From: Flavobacteriales bacterium
GTDB lineage: Bacteria; Bacteroidota; Bacteroidia; Flavobacteriales_D; Sanyastnellaceae
Direction of reading: 5' to 3'
Assembly (NCBI GenBank): GCA_020437755.1
Contig: JAGQVX010000006.1
Span: 1 to 54,627 of the forward strand
DNA length: 54,627 nt
Positions 43,901 to 51,669 of this stretch are shown here, piece by piece. Position numbers and translations under genes: made by a program. Position 1 is the stretch's first letter. The number at the start of each line of letters is the position of its first letter. The notes under the pieces are model-generated. The model was not told the origin of the DNA. It searched no databases and saw only the letters and a program-made list of their open reading frames with translations.

Positions 43901-46900
43901 GGCCATTGTTTAGACAAATCTCCTGATCCGGGCCGGCATTGGCGACAACCGGATCTACCACGGTGATGAGAATGGAGTCCACATCGGCACAACCTACGGC
44001 ATCGGTGAAGGTGTAATACACCCAATAATCTCCAATTCCGGGTGAGGTAAACTCGCCCGACGGGTCGGTAATTCCGGTGCCGGTCCACTCCCCCATCTCT
44101 GCGCCCACCGGCACTGGTGAGAATCCGGTGAGTACTTCGGCGATGGGTTGATCGCAAACTGTAATATCAGGACCGGCCTCAACTATGGGTAATTGATTTA
44201 CAAATACATTCACGTCATCCGAGCCCTGACATCCTTCACTATCGGTGATGGTCAGGGTATACGTTTGGGTTGAGGCAGGATCAGCTACCGGATCAGGAAC
44301 ATCTGTCTGATCCAGGCCAACACCTCCAGTCCATTCGTATGTTGTAATTGGCATATTGTCGCTGACACCCGAGCCCGAAAGCTGCACGGAACCTTCCGCA
44401 CAAATGGTGGCATCAAGTCCGGCATCGGCAACAGGCAGCGTCCATACGGTGACTTCAACATCGTCGGTTGTTTCACACGTCCCAACCCCAAGTGTGTAAG
44501 TCAGTGTGAATACACCATCCTGAGCCGGAGTAAACAAACCGGTCACCGTAACATCAGTACCACTCCAGTCGCCCGGTTGCGCCAATTGAACAGGGTCATC
44601 ATTCAGACATAAATCGAAATCCGGACCGGCATTGGCTTGTGTGGGATCGATGACATCCACGGTGAGGGAATCCACTGCTACGCAGCCTACAGCGTTGGTG
44701 AATGTGTAGTACACCCAGAATGTGCCTGTTCCGTTGGGAGTGAACGATCCTCCGGCGTCGATATTTGGCCCTGTCCACTCGCCGGTTTCTCCCACTCCGG
44801 GAAGCGGTGAGAATCCTGTAAGTTGTTCCGGAAATGGCTGGTTGCACAATACGATATTAGGACCTGCCTCAACATCCGGACTCGCGTTCACTATCACGTC
44901 GACATCATCAGTTCCTACGCAGCCATTGTCGTCTACTACGTCGAGCGTGTAGGTTTCATTGAGGATTGGATCTGCAAAAGGATCCAGAATTGTGGCATCA
45001 GATAACGTTGCCGAGGGAGACCAGGTGTACGTATCATAAGGCAGCTCGCCTCCATTAACTTGTCCGTTGAGTTGAATACTATCGCCTGCACAAATCTCCA
45101 GTACATCACCTGCATCAACTACAGGTAATTCATAAACTTCAACAATAATATCATCCTGCGAAAGGCACGATCCACCTCCCACGCTATAAGTAAGTACATA
45201 CAATCCGGCTGGCGAAGGAGTGAATGTTCCGTCGCTCAACACATTGGTCCCCGACCAGGTTCCGTTTGGCGTCACCCCTTCCAGAAGCTCCACTACAGTC
45301 GTTTCGCAGAACGTCAAATCCGGTCCTGCATCTGCCATTGTTGGATCAACGACCTCAACCGTAAGCATGTCCTGGTTCTCACAGCCATTGGCATCGATAA
45401 AGGTGTAAGTGAGATCAAATGTTCCCACGCCGGTAGGTGTGAATACACCGCCGGCGTCCACATTTGGCCCTGTCCACACTCCTGATTCACCAACTCCAGG
45501 AGTAGGCGAAAAACCCGTAAGCTGCTCAGCAACAGGCTGATTGCACAAAATCACATCCGGTCCGGCATCCACAACAGGGAGCGGATTCACGTCAACAAAC
45601 ACCTCGCCCAGTCCTTCACAGCCATTGCTGTCGGTTACCCATACATCATAGGTCGTATCCGAGGTTGGATTAGCAATAGGATCAGGAATATCGGTTTGAC
45701 TCAATGTAGCACCGGGCGACCAGTTATAAGTGACATAAGGTGCTTGTCCGCCGCTCACATTAACGCCCACCTGAATATCATCGCCCTGGCAAATTTCAAA
45801 CGAACCACTTGGCAAAACGCTTGGCAACGTATTGACATCAATAGTTATGGTTTGTGTACCCGGACATCCCGCGCTGCTGTATCCTGTAACCGTGTAAGTG
45901 GTTTGCGAGCCGGGAGTAGCGGTAGTATTTGCGCCGTTGGTTGTGGACAAGGTAGGATCATACGTCCATGTGTAGGACACAGCGCCGGAAGCAGTGAGAT
46001 TGGTAGACTCACCCGCACATAGCTCCGTGCCCAGTGTTGAAGCAATAGAAACTATTGGTGCCGGTTCAACGGTAACTGTAGTGGCTACAGGAGTTGTACC
46101 GCACACGTTGGTAACGTCGAGTGAAATATCCCAGGTTCCCGCATTGTTGAACTGCACTGACCCCGGACTTGCAGAGGACGAAGAACCCGGAGTTCCTTGC
46201 TCGAAAGTCCATGAAGTTCCGGTTATTGGCGCCAGACAATCCTCGATAAAGGCCACAGGTACGACGGCATCTCCTTCGCAGATGTTGGCGATGGGATCGA
46301 GGGCTACTATGGGTTCATCCTGTGCGATAATGGTTTGCACATCCGTGTAAATACCGCAGGAATTGGCCATCAGCAATTCGAGTTGGTACTGTCCGGGCGA
46401 AAGAAACTCAATGGATGGCTCGGCTGATGCAGCGTCGGTTCCATTGACGTATTGATAGTTGGGCGAACTCACCGTACATTCCGTATCGATGGTGTAGAGC
46501 GTCCAGTCATACACCACATTGCAAATGCTGCCAATGGTGCTGTTGTTGTTTGTGTTGACCGTGAAGGGAATGCAATTGGTGGTCGGATTCGCATCAAACG
46601 CCACAGTGGGTGGTTCCTCGATACATACTTCCTGAGTAGCCACCTGAGGAGTTCCCACATTGCAGGCATTGAATGACGTCATCGTCACCGTGTATGTACC
46701 CGGTGAGGTGTACACGTGGGATTGATCGGAGTTAGAAGCCACGACCACATCGCCCGAGCCATCGCCAAAGTTCCAGATGAACGTACCGTTCTGTCCGCAG
46801 TTGGTGTAATATCCCATTTGGGACAAGTTGATGAAATCAACCGGCACGTTCACGCACTGTGGGACAGGCGTAGCGTAAAAGTCGGCCGTAGGGGGCGAGT

Positions 46901-48050
46901 AAATGACAATAGGCGAAATGGTTCCCTCCGAAAACGAGCACACATTGTTGGCAATTACCGAGAACACATATGCAGCACCACCTGCGCACGAGGATGCAGA
47001 GTATGTGTGACATACCTGAGCGGGTGGCGGGTGGGTAAACGTCTGCGTAGGGCTGCCGTCTCCGAAGTTTACGGTGTAGGTTGTAGACTCGTGGTTGGAC
47101 TCGTACAAACTCAGGTTGAAACACAATTCTACCGGACCGCAAACCGTGGTGTTACCCGTGGTTCCTGCACCAATTGCAGGGTTGGTAACATTGGACACGT
47201 CGATATACTGCACCGTAGTACAGCCATTGGTTCCCACAACGGTATAGGTGAGTTCCCAAACTCCGAGTCCGTTGTAGGTATGATTTACCAATACCGGTGC
47301 GCTGCCGCTGGTCCACACTCCGGAACCATCACCCCAGTCAATGGTGTAGCTGGTATTGGAGGCAGGGGTGGAAGCATCAAGTACGCTCAAATTGAAGGTG
47401 CCACTTCCATCACACTGAACAAAGTCAAAAACCGGATCGGCAAGCACGGCGTTGGGTGCTTCCTGAACCGTAATGGTTTGCGTTATCGAGTCCGAACAAC
47501 CGTTGGCTCCTGTCACCGTGAGGGTCACATCGAACGTTGTCGTTCCGTTTCCGGCCGGATTGAACACATGGGTAGGATCTTCAAGCGTTGAAGTGTTGGC
47601 CCCTCCGCTGGATGGCTCCCCAAAATCCCATTCAAATTCAAGTCCTGGTCCGGTAGAGGTATTCGTAAAATTGATGGGTGTGCCTGCGCAATCGCCATCG
47701 TTGTTCCATGTAAAGTTGGCATTGGGCGCAGGAAGTACAGTCACCGTGATTTGATCCGTGTCGGTACACCCGCCATTTGCAGAAAGCTCAACGGTATAGG
47801 TTGTGGTGGAATTGGGACTCACTACCGGATTGTCCACGTCGGCGGCCCCATTGTTCCAATCCAACGAAGGATTGTTACCCGATATCACAGTCGGTGACCC
47901 ACCAAGGGTGACTTGATCTCCCTGGCAAATCGTGACATCTTCTCCAGCATCCACTTCACATTGAGCAGAAAGCGTGAGGGTTAGGCTAAGTATGAACACT
48001 GTAAACAGCGTTCGTTTAAGTAGTTCGATGGTCATTAGTTTTTCAATCAT
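40980..48050 (-). CDS. Giant PKD/Ig-like surface protein with T9SS type B (gliding-associated) C-terminus
   Basis: 2356 residues; a second ATG at 48035 also fits, and the signal peptide ends L-S-A-Q. One Ig-like unit and several PKD domains (W-D-F-G motifs) fill roughly residues 30-650. Residues ~650-1510 hold SprB-like and Ig-like units in a higher-order repeat (D-A-G-P-D-V; L-C-N-Q-P; L-T-G-F-S-P; I-C-A-G-D-S-I-Q-L). About nine further PKD domains fill ~1590-2265. The last ~90 residues (N-L-Y-V-P-N-T-F-T-P-D-E-D-G-K-N-E...F-K-I-F-D-R-W-G) are the gliding motility-associated/type B sorting domain. Such proteins are exported by T9SS and may act as surface adhesins, in gliding strains as motile adhesins. 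A TACTTTTG box lies 29 bases upstream. Confidence 0.9.
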   Translation of the reverse strand: MIEKLMTIELLKRTLFTVFILSLTLTLSAQCEVDAGEDVTICQGDQVTLGGSPTVISGNNPSLDWNNGAADVDNPVVSPNSTTTYTVELSANGGCTDTDQITVTVLPAPNANFTWNNDGDCAGTPINFTNTSTGPGLEFEWDFGEPSSGGANTSTLEDPTHVFNPAGNGTTTFDVTLTVTGANGCSDSITQTITVQEAPNAVLADPVFDFVQCDGSGTFNLSVLDASTPASNTSYTIDWGDGSGVWTSGSAPVLVNHTYNGLGVWELTYTVVGTNGCTTVQYIDVSNVTNPAIGAGTTGNTTVCGPVELCFNLSLYESNHESTTYTVNFGDGSPTQTFTHPPPAQVCHTYSASSCAGGAAYVFSVIANNVCSFSEGTISPIVIYSPPTADFYATPVPQCVNVPVDFINLSQMGYYTNCGQNGTFIWNFGDGSGDVVVASNSDQSHVYTSPGTYTVTMTSFNACNVGTPQVATQEVCIEEPPTVAFDANPTTNCIPFTVNTNNNSTIGSICNVVYDWTLYTIDTECTVSSPNYQYVNGTDAASAEPSIEFLSPGQYQLELLMANSCGIYTDVQTIIAQDEPIVALDPIANICEGDAVVPVAFIEDCLAPITGTSWTFEQGTPGSSSSASPGSVQFNNAGTWDISLDVTNVCGTTPVATTVTVEPAPIVSIASTLGTELCAGESTNLTASGAVSYTWTYDPTLSTTNGANTTATPGSQTTYTVTGYSSAGCPGTQTITIDVNTLPSVLPSGSFEICQGDDIQVGVNVSGGQAPYVTYNWSPGATLSQTDIPDPIANPTSDTTYDVWVTDSNGCEGLGEVFVDVNPLPVVDAGPDVILCNQPVAEQLTGFSPTPGVGESGVWTGPNVDAGGVFTPTGVGTFDLTYTFIDANGCENQDMLTVEVVDPTMADAGPDLTFCETTVVELLEGVTPNGTWSGTNVLSDGTFTPSPAGLYVLTYSVGGGSCLSQDDIIVEVYELPVVDAGDVLEICAGDSIQLNGQVNGGELPYDTYTWSPSATLSDATILDPFADPILNETYTLDVVDDNGCVGTDDVDVIVNASPDVEAGPNIVLCNQPFPEQLTGFSPLPGVGETGEWTGPNIDAGGSFTPNGTGTFWVYYTFTNAVGCVAVDSLTVDVIDPTQANAGPDFDLCLNDDPVQLAQPGDWSGTDVTVTGLFTPAQDGVFTLTYTLGVGTCETTDDVEVTVWTLPVADAGLDATICAEGSVQLSGSGVSDNMPITTYEWTGGVGLDQTDVPDPVADPASTQTYTLTITDSEGCQGSDDVNVFVNQLPIVEAGPDITVCDQPIAEVLTGFSPVPVGAEMGEWTGTGITDPSGEFTSPGIGDYWVYYTFTDAVGCADVDSILITVVDPVVANAGPDQEICLNNGLYELQGFSPVNNINWSGTGIVDPALGTFDPLIAGVGTFTLTIEFGSGTCYTTDDMEITVDPLPVVEAGVPESACGNLLPFDLSGASPAGGLWEGTGIIDGINGTFDPAVGPGTYNVFYWYTEPSTGCADTTYKEVTVAPVPVADFIPAPLGCTNSNVDIDDFTSGATDWIWYWGNGDSTVSSTPLYIYPDPGFYDITLVAFNQFGCSDTLVQTNEIIDPPVTAFELLPSEGCAPLYVEFVNNSVGQDLTYEWDLSIMQTTDETPQPLTYQQGDDIVNYPIELIATNFCGSVMDQDTVTVFPQPVAGFGTNLDVDCSPFDVVFNNISTGNPDTYQWDFGDGLFSNMEEPGIHTFWTDTIAVDYTITLITTNECGIDTAEYTITVLPNTVTAFFNTNITEGCQPLEVEFTDFSEGGTVISYDFGDNSFTNNPNPTHVFTDPGFYTIYQYVNNGCSYDTTSIMVEVFPGPVLDFTTDVPNVCANQPVQFINLSEDVNNVSWDFGDNTTSDETNPIHTYTEGGGNYTVTLTGTSMFNECPGSTQQSFTVFNVPEASFEVDEQVGCSPFVVQFDNTTTGGFFYTWDFGDENTDNVLNPDNTFYNYTADPALYTVELIVENMQLCRDTAYLDIIVSPTPIAAFDLSLYESCYFPQFIEITNNTQFANGYQWDLGVLGTDDVVEPEFVIDADGTYPISLTATNSYGCSDSAQDEIVIHPLPEILFEVDAPAGCIDHAVNFVNFTDGATSYAWTFGDGDYSFADDPFHLYTEAGIYDVTLVATTDMGCVDTLVMEEFVQAYPLPSSIFTFEPEDPHVWTPGIQFEDLSFSAVAWQWDFGDGGYSNEQNPYHTYVDAGMYTIEQIVYNVYGCSDVSYRSIEVDDKFNLYVPNTFTPDEDGKNEVFLPQMSGKGLVEFYEFKIFDRWGIKIFETNDPDQPWVGDYMGPGDYYVQDDVYVWQIKVRLSNDDESRLYTGHVNILR

Positions 48051-48078
48051 TCGAAGGTCGAATGCCTGATTTCGTCGT

Positions 48079-48086
48079 CAAAAGTA
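48079..48086 (-). promoter_or_regulatory. Bacteroidota -7 box (TACTTTTG) for the giant surface protein
   Basis: An exact TAnnTTTG match on the minus strand, 28 bases before the first ATG at 48050. No clear -33 element was seen. Confidence 0.45.
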
Positions 48087-48350
48087 CTGAATCAGACGTG
48101 GTTAAGGCGCGTCGAAACATTGATATTTTGAACTAGACCTATTTAATTCTACAAAGGTTGCATGACTCGTAAGGGCACACAATGAATTTCCCACTTGTAA
48201 GCTGGCAACGGAAATCGGTTGCTGAAACCGCGTAAATCAAGGGCTACAGGCAAGTACTATCACTAATTGCCGAATAGGTCCCTTGAATAAAATTGACTTA
48301 AATCACACCGAAAACCCACACTTTTTGGTGATGGGTTGAAAAATGGTGAC

Positions 48351-48358
48351 CAATTTTG
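48351..48358 (+). promoter_or_regulatory. Near-consensus -7 box (CAATTTTG) for the PLP decarboxylase
   Basis: CAATTTTGCACC differs from TAnnTTTG at one base; a TTTTTG run at 48322-48327 lies about 23 bases upstream as a possible -33 element. If right, the in-frame ATG at 48343 is upstream of the transcript start, and translation begins at 48376 or 48388. Confidence 0.35.
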
Positions 48359-48375
48359 CACCAAAATCTCGGGTT

Positions 48376-49605
48376 ATGTGGAAAAAAATGGAATTGGAGG
48401 ACATCAAAAAAAGGGTGTTTGGGGCGATTGATCAGAACGTGAATTTCTATCACGATGATATTTTGGGAGTTCCCGCCTCGCATTTGGACTCCAAGGTTTT
48501 TTACCAGGACGAACCCTTCCTGAAAAACGCACCTTTCTTGGCCACCATGGTCCACAATCCCAACCACATCGGTTGCCATACGCTGGACAAATCGGAATCG
48601 TTTTTTCAAGGAACGCAAGCCATTGAGCGCGAAGTGATTAAGCTCTGTTCCGAGGACATCCTCAAATGTGCCGAAAACGAGTGCGACGGCTATGTTGCTT
48701 CCGGCGGGACGGAAGCCAATCTTCAGGCCATCTGGATCTACCGCAATTGTTTCCTTCGCGAGCATGTTGCGAAGCACGACGAAATCCATTTGTTAGGGTC
48801 GGAAGATTGCCATTACTCGATGCCCAAGGCGGCCAATCTGCTCAATATTTCCTGGAGTCCGATTGGAGTGGAAGGTGAGTCGCGCGTGTGGACCCGACAA
48901 TCTGCTGAAAAAGCCGTCGATGAGGCCATTGCGCAGGGCAAGAAATACTTCATTTGTGTCGCTAACATGATGACCACCATGTTCGGATCGGTGGATGAAA
49001 TTGACGTGCTGACTGAGGTGCTGGAAGATCGAAAGGTGCCCTTTTTTATGCACGTAGATGGCGCTTACGGTGGATTCTTCTACCCTTTTGCCCAGCCGCA
49101 GAGTCGTCTTGATTTTCGCAATACGCATGTCAGCAGCATCACGCTCGATGCGCACAAAATGGTCCAGGCGCCCTATGGTACCGGCATTTTTCTCATACGG
49201 AAGGGCATGATGAAATACGCCATGACGGAAGAAGCCAGCTATGTTGAAGGCCAGGACAGCACGGTGATAGGCTCACGGTCGGGGGCCAATGCCATATCCA
49301 TTTGGATGATTTTGATGATGTACGGTTACTATGGCTGGCAGGAAAAAATCAACACGCTCCACCAGCGGGCTCAGTGGCTCAGCCAGTATCTCGATCGGTT
49401 CGGAATTCGACATTTTCGCAATCCGTTTTCCAATATTGTCACGATCCACGCTGATCACTTGTCGGCAGAATTTGCCCATCGATTTGGCCTTGTGCCCGAC
49501 AATCATCATCAACCGGAATGGTATAAAATTGTGGTTATGGAGCATGTTACTCTTGAACGCCTCGATGCTTTTGTGGCAGCCCTTGAAAAGGAAATTGGTT
49601 CCTGA
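48376..49605 (+). CDS. Pyridoxal-phosphate-dependent group II decarboxylase
   Basis: 409 residues from the ATG at 48376, chosen because a promoter-like box overlaps the upstream ATG at 48343. The PLP fold is plain: A-S-G-G-T-E-A-N-L-Q-A near residue 115, H-V-D-G-A-Y-G-G near 232 (the Asp that holds the pyridine ring), and D-A-H-K-M with the Schiff-base lysine K261. The family decarboxylates amino acids such as glutamate, aspartate or aromatic amino acids; the substrate cannot be read from the sequence. It ends just before a dispersed element and the S9 peptidase. Confidence 0.85.
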   Translation: MWKKMELEDIKKRVFGAIDQNVNFYHDDILGVPASHLDSKVFYQDEPFLKNAPFLATMVHNPNHIGCHTLDKSESFFQGTQAIEREVIKLCSEDILKCAENECDGYVASGGTEANLQAIWIYRNCFLREHVAKHDEIHLLGSEDCHYSMPKAANLLNISWSPIGVEGESRVWTRQSAEKAVDEAIAQGKKYFICVANMMTTMFGSVDEIDVLTEVLEDRKVPFFMHVDGAYGGFFYPFAQPQSRLDFRNTHVSSITLDAHKMVQAPYGTGIFLIRKGMMKYAMTEEASYVEGQDSTVIGSRSGANAISIWMILMMYGYYGWQEKINTLHQRAQWLSQYLDRFGIRHFRNPFSNIVTIHADHLSAEFAHRFGLVPDNHHQPEWYKIVVMEHVTLERLDAFVAALEKEIGS

Positions 49606-49622
49606 TTTTTGCATTTTTTAGG

Positions 49623-49637
49623 GCCATTCGGCAAATG
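49623..49637 (+). repeat. Dispersed element, GCC/GGC form (intergenic)
   Basis: GCCATTCGGCAAATGGC, exact and extended so that GCCATT and AATGGC also pair; between the decarboxylase stop and the S9 promoter box. Confidence 0.85.
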
Positions 49638-49657
49638 GCTAATCGCCTCGGATTTTG

Positions 49658-49665
49658 CACTTTTG
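49658..49665 (+). promoter_or_regulatory. Near-consensus -7 box (CACTTTTG) for the S9 peptidase
   Basis: CACTTTTGCGCCCCA shares the 12-base run TTTTGCGCCCCA with the box of the 2-oxoacid dehydrogenase gene at 15682 and lies 22 bases before the GTG at 49688. Confidence 0.4.
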
Positions 49666-49687
49666 CGCCCCACCAACTTCCATTCGA

Positions 49688-51502
49688 GTGAAACGATACG
49701 CAGTAGAAGATTTCTTTCGCAACCCGGAAAAATCGGGTTTCCAATTGTCGCCCGACGGACGGTATTTCAGCTTCATGGCACCTTTCGAGAACCGCATGAA
49801 TGTGTTTGTTTGTCCGGTTGACAATCCTTCCAATGCCCGGCAACTCACCCATGTAACCGACCGTGACATCGCCGGACATGCGTGGAAAGGCAACGACCGA
49901 TTGTTGTTTCTCAAAGATCATGGTGGGGACGAAAATTTTGCCTTGTATGCAGTCAATCCGGATGGATCAGAACTACTTCCACTCACCGAATTCGAGGGCG
50001 TTCGCACCCAGTTTATCGATGACCTGGAAGACGATGCCGATCATATCATCGTAGGTTTGAACCGGCGCCTTGCCCAGGTTTTTGACCCCTATCGTCTCAA
50101 TATTCGCACGGGAGAGCTTAAGCTCATTGCAGAAAATCCGGGTAATATTTCCGGTTGGATGACCGATCACGATGGCAAGTTGCGTATGGCGCTCGCCACC
50201 GACGGTGTGAACAGCAGTGTGCTCTATCGGACACACGAAGAGAAAGAATGGTCGACCCTCTGCACGTTCAATTTCAAATCAACCCTTTCGCCCCTTTTCT
50301 TCACATTTGACAACCGTGATATTTACGCTTTGTCGAACATTGGCAGGGATAAGGCTGCAGTAATTCGCTACAGCATTGACGAGAACCGCGAAGAAGAAGT
50401 GCTGTTTGAACCTACCGATACCGATGCCGGACACCTGGCTTACAGTCGCAAGCGCAAGGTTCTTACCCAGATCAGCTACACAACAGATCGGAAACAGCGG
50501 ATTTTTCTGGATGAACGCGTTGAGCGTCGGTATCGACAGGTACAGGACATGCTTCCCGGGAAAGAAATTGCCTTCACCAGCGCCAACAAGGACGAAACAG
50601 TGTTCATCGTAAGGACCTTTAACGACCGATCCTTGGGAGCGTATTACTTATACGACTTTGAGCGTAATGCCCTCACTCTCATCGAAGAAGTGAGCACATG
50701 GCTCAATGAAGACCATCTATGTAAAATGGAGTCGGTTGAGTATCGCTCGCGCGACGGACTCACCATTCACGGCTACCTAACCCTGCCGGTGGGGGTGGAA
50801 GCCCGCAATTTGCCGGTGGTTGTCAATCCTCATGGCGGACCGTGGGCCCGTGATTACTGGGGGTTCAATCCGGAAGTGCAGTTTCTGGCCAATCGCGGGT
50901 ATGCCGTGTTGCAGATGAATTTTCGCGGATCGGTGGGCTACGGACGTGCTTTTTGGGAAGCCTCGTTCAAGCAATGGGGCAAAGCCATGCAAGACGATAT
51001 CAGCGATGGCGTACAGTGGCTCATTGATCAGGGCATAGCCGACCCGAAGCGCGTGGCCATTTACGGTGGTTCATACGGCGGGTATGCTACCCTGTCCGGA
51101 CTCGCTTTCACACCCGATTTATACGCCTGTGGCATTGACTACGTGGGCGTTTCGAATCTGTTTACCTTCATGAAAACCATCCCCCCATACTGGGAGCAGT
51201 ATCTGGAAATGATGTATGAAATGGTGGGACATCCGGAGCAGGATCAGGAGTTGCTGGAATCGGCTTCGCCCGTGTTTCATGCGGACCGCATAGTAGTTCC
51301 ACTGTTAATTGCCCAAGGAGCGCGAGACCCCAGGGTGAATGTGGAAGAATCCAACCAAATGGTAGCGGCGATGCAGGAGCGGGGAATCGAGGTGGAATAT
51401 CTGGTAGAGGAAGAAGAAGGACATGGGTTCCGCAACGAGGAAAACCGATTCGCCTTCTATCGGGCGATGGAGCAGTTTCTGCAGCAACACCTTGGCGCGT
51501 AA
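49688..51502 (+). CDS. S9 family peptidase (prolyl oligopeptidase/acylaminoacyl-peptidase-like)
   Basis: 604 residues from the GTG at 49688; the TTG at 49655 overlaps the promoter box. No signal peptide, so probably cytoplasmic. Residues ~1-340 form a propeller with L-S-P-D-G-R-Y-F-S-F near residue 22. Residues ~350-600 are an alpha/beta hydrolase with N-P-H-G-G-P-W near 380 (oxyanion region), the nucleophile serine in G-G-S-Y-G-G near 461, Asp in G-A-R-D-P-R-V near 547, and His in E-G-H-G-F near 578. It would cleave short peptides, or acylated N-terminal residues, during protein turnover. Confidence 0.92.
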   Translation: MKRYAVEDFFRNPEKSGFQLSPDGRYFSFMAPFENRMNVFVCPVDNPSNARQLTHVTDRDIAGHAWKGNDRLLFLKDHGGDENFALYAVNPDGSELLPLTEFEGVRTQFIDDLEDDADHIIVGLNRRLAQVFDPYRLNIRTGELKLIAENPGNISGWMTDHDGKLRMALATDGVNSSVLYRTHEEKEWSTLCTFNFKSTLSPLFFTFDNRDIYALSNIGRDKAAVIRYSIDENREEEVLFEPTDTDAGHLAYSRKRKVLTQISYTTDRKQRIFLDERVERRYRQVQDMLPGKEIAFTSANKDETVFIVRTFNDRSLGAYYLYDFERNALTLIEEVSTWLNEDHLCKMESVEYRSRDGLTIHGYLTLPVGVEARNLPVVVNPHGGPWARDYWGFNPEVQFLANRGYAVLQMNFRGSVGYGRAFWEASFKQWGKAMQDDISDGVQWLIDQGIADPKRVAIYGGSYGGYATLSGLAFTPDLYACGIDYVGVSNLFTFMKTIPPYWEQYLEMMYEMVGHPEQDQELLESASPVFHADRIVVPLLIAQGARDPRVNVEESNQMVAAMQERGIEVEYLVEEEEGHGFRNEENRFAFYRAMEQFLQQHLGA

Positions 51503-51514
51503 GTGGCAGTACTC

Positions 51515-51529
51515 CATTTGGCGAATGCC
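51515..51529 (-). repeat. Dispersed element, GGC/GCC form (first of a tandem pair)
   Basis: CATTTGGCGAATGCC, exact, 12 bases after the S9 peptidase stop. Confidence 0.85.
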
Positions 51530-51577
51530 GTATTCTCGCTCAAATTACCGAATACTCAATGATCCCTGCCAGTAACT

Positions 51578-51592
51578 CATTTGGCGCATGCC
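51578..51592 (-). repeat. Dispersed element, one mismatch (second of a tandem pair)
   Basis: CATTTGGCGCATGCC; the change is in the loop and the arms are kept. It is 63 bases after the first copy. Confidence 0.7.
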
Positions 51593-51608
51593 GCGGTCTT
51601 GACCTTAT

Positions 51609-51616
51609 TAATTTTG
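51609..51616 (+). promoter_or_regulatory. Bacteroidota -7 box (TAATTTTG) of the small transcription unit
   Basis: An exact TAnnTTTG match. A TTTG inside the adjacent dispersed element (51580-51583) lies 25 bases upstream, slightly long for a -33 element. Predicted transcript start near 51622. Confidence 0.45.
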
Positions 51617-51669
51617 AAACGTCTTTCATTCCTTCATTTGGTTAAGGGATATTGGTTAGACAGGTCAAA

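Larger units (their letters stand above)
48051..48375. other. Intergenic region between the giant gene and the decarboxylase
   Basis: 325 bases with divergent promoters. A minus-strand TACTTTTG box at 48079-48086 serves the giant gene, and a plus-strand CAATTTTG box at 48351-48358 probably serves the decarboxylase. An imperfect hairpin (AACCCACAC with GTG-A-TGGGTT, 48313-48337) overlaps the latter's -33 region. A 17-codon ORF at 48182 has no support. Nothing else was recognised. Confidence 0.4.

Noticed and set aside
16081..46818. CCCATTTGGGA palindromes at about 16081 and 46815 as more copies of the element
   Set aside because: They share CATTTGG by chance but lack the GSC hairpin and the GAATG half, and both fit their codons.
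46716..47591. 291-codon plus-strand ORF inside the giant surface gene
   Set aside because: Stop-free by composition; its product has no domain pattern and lies wholly within the PKD-encoding minus-strand frame.
42000..47900. Repetitive DNA resembling a CRISPR array or VNTR
   Set aside because: The repeats are in-frame protein domains of 80-230 residues with diverged sequence, not short identical repeats with unique spacers.
413..51592. The dispersed word as an inserted mini-transposon (MITE)
   Set aside because: No target-site duplications are visible, copies are too short, and coding copies keep the frame and length of conserved genes. A REP-like origin for some intergenic copies stays open.
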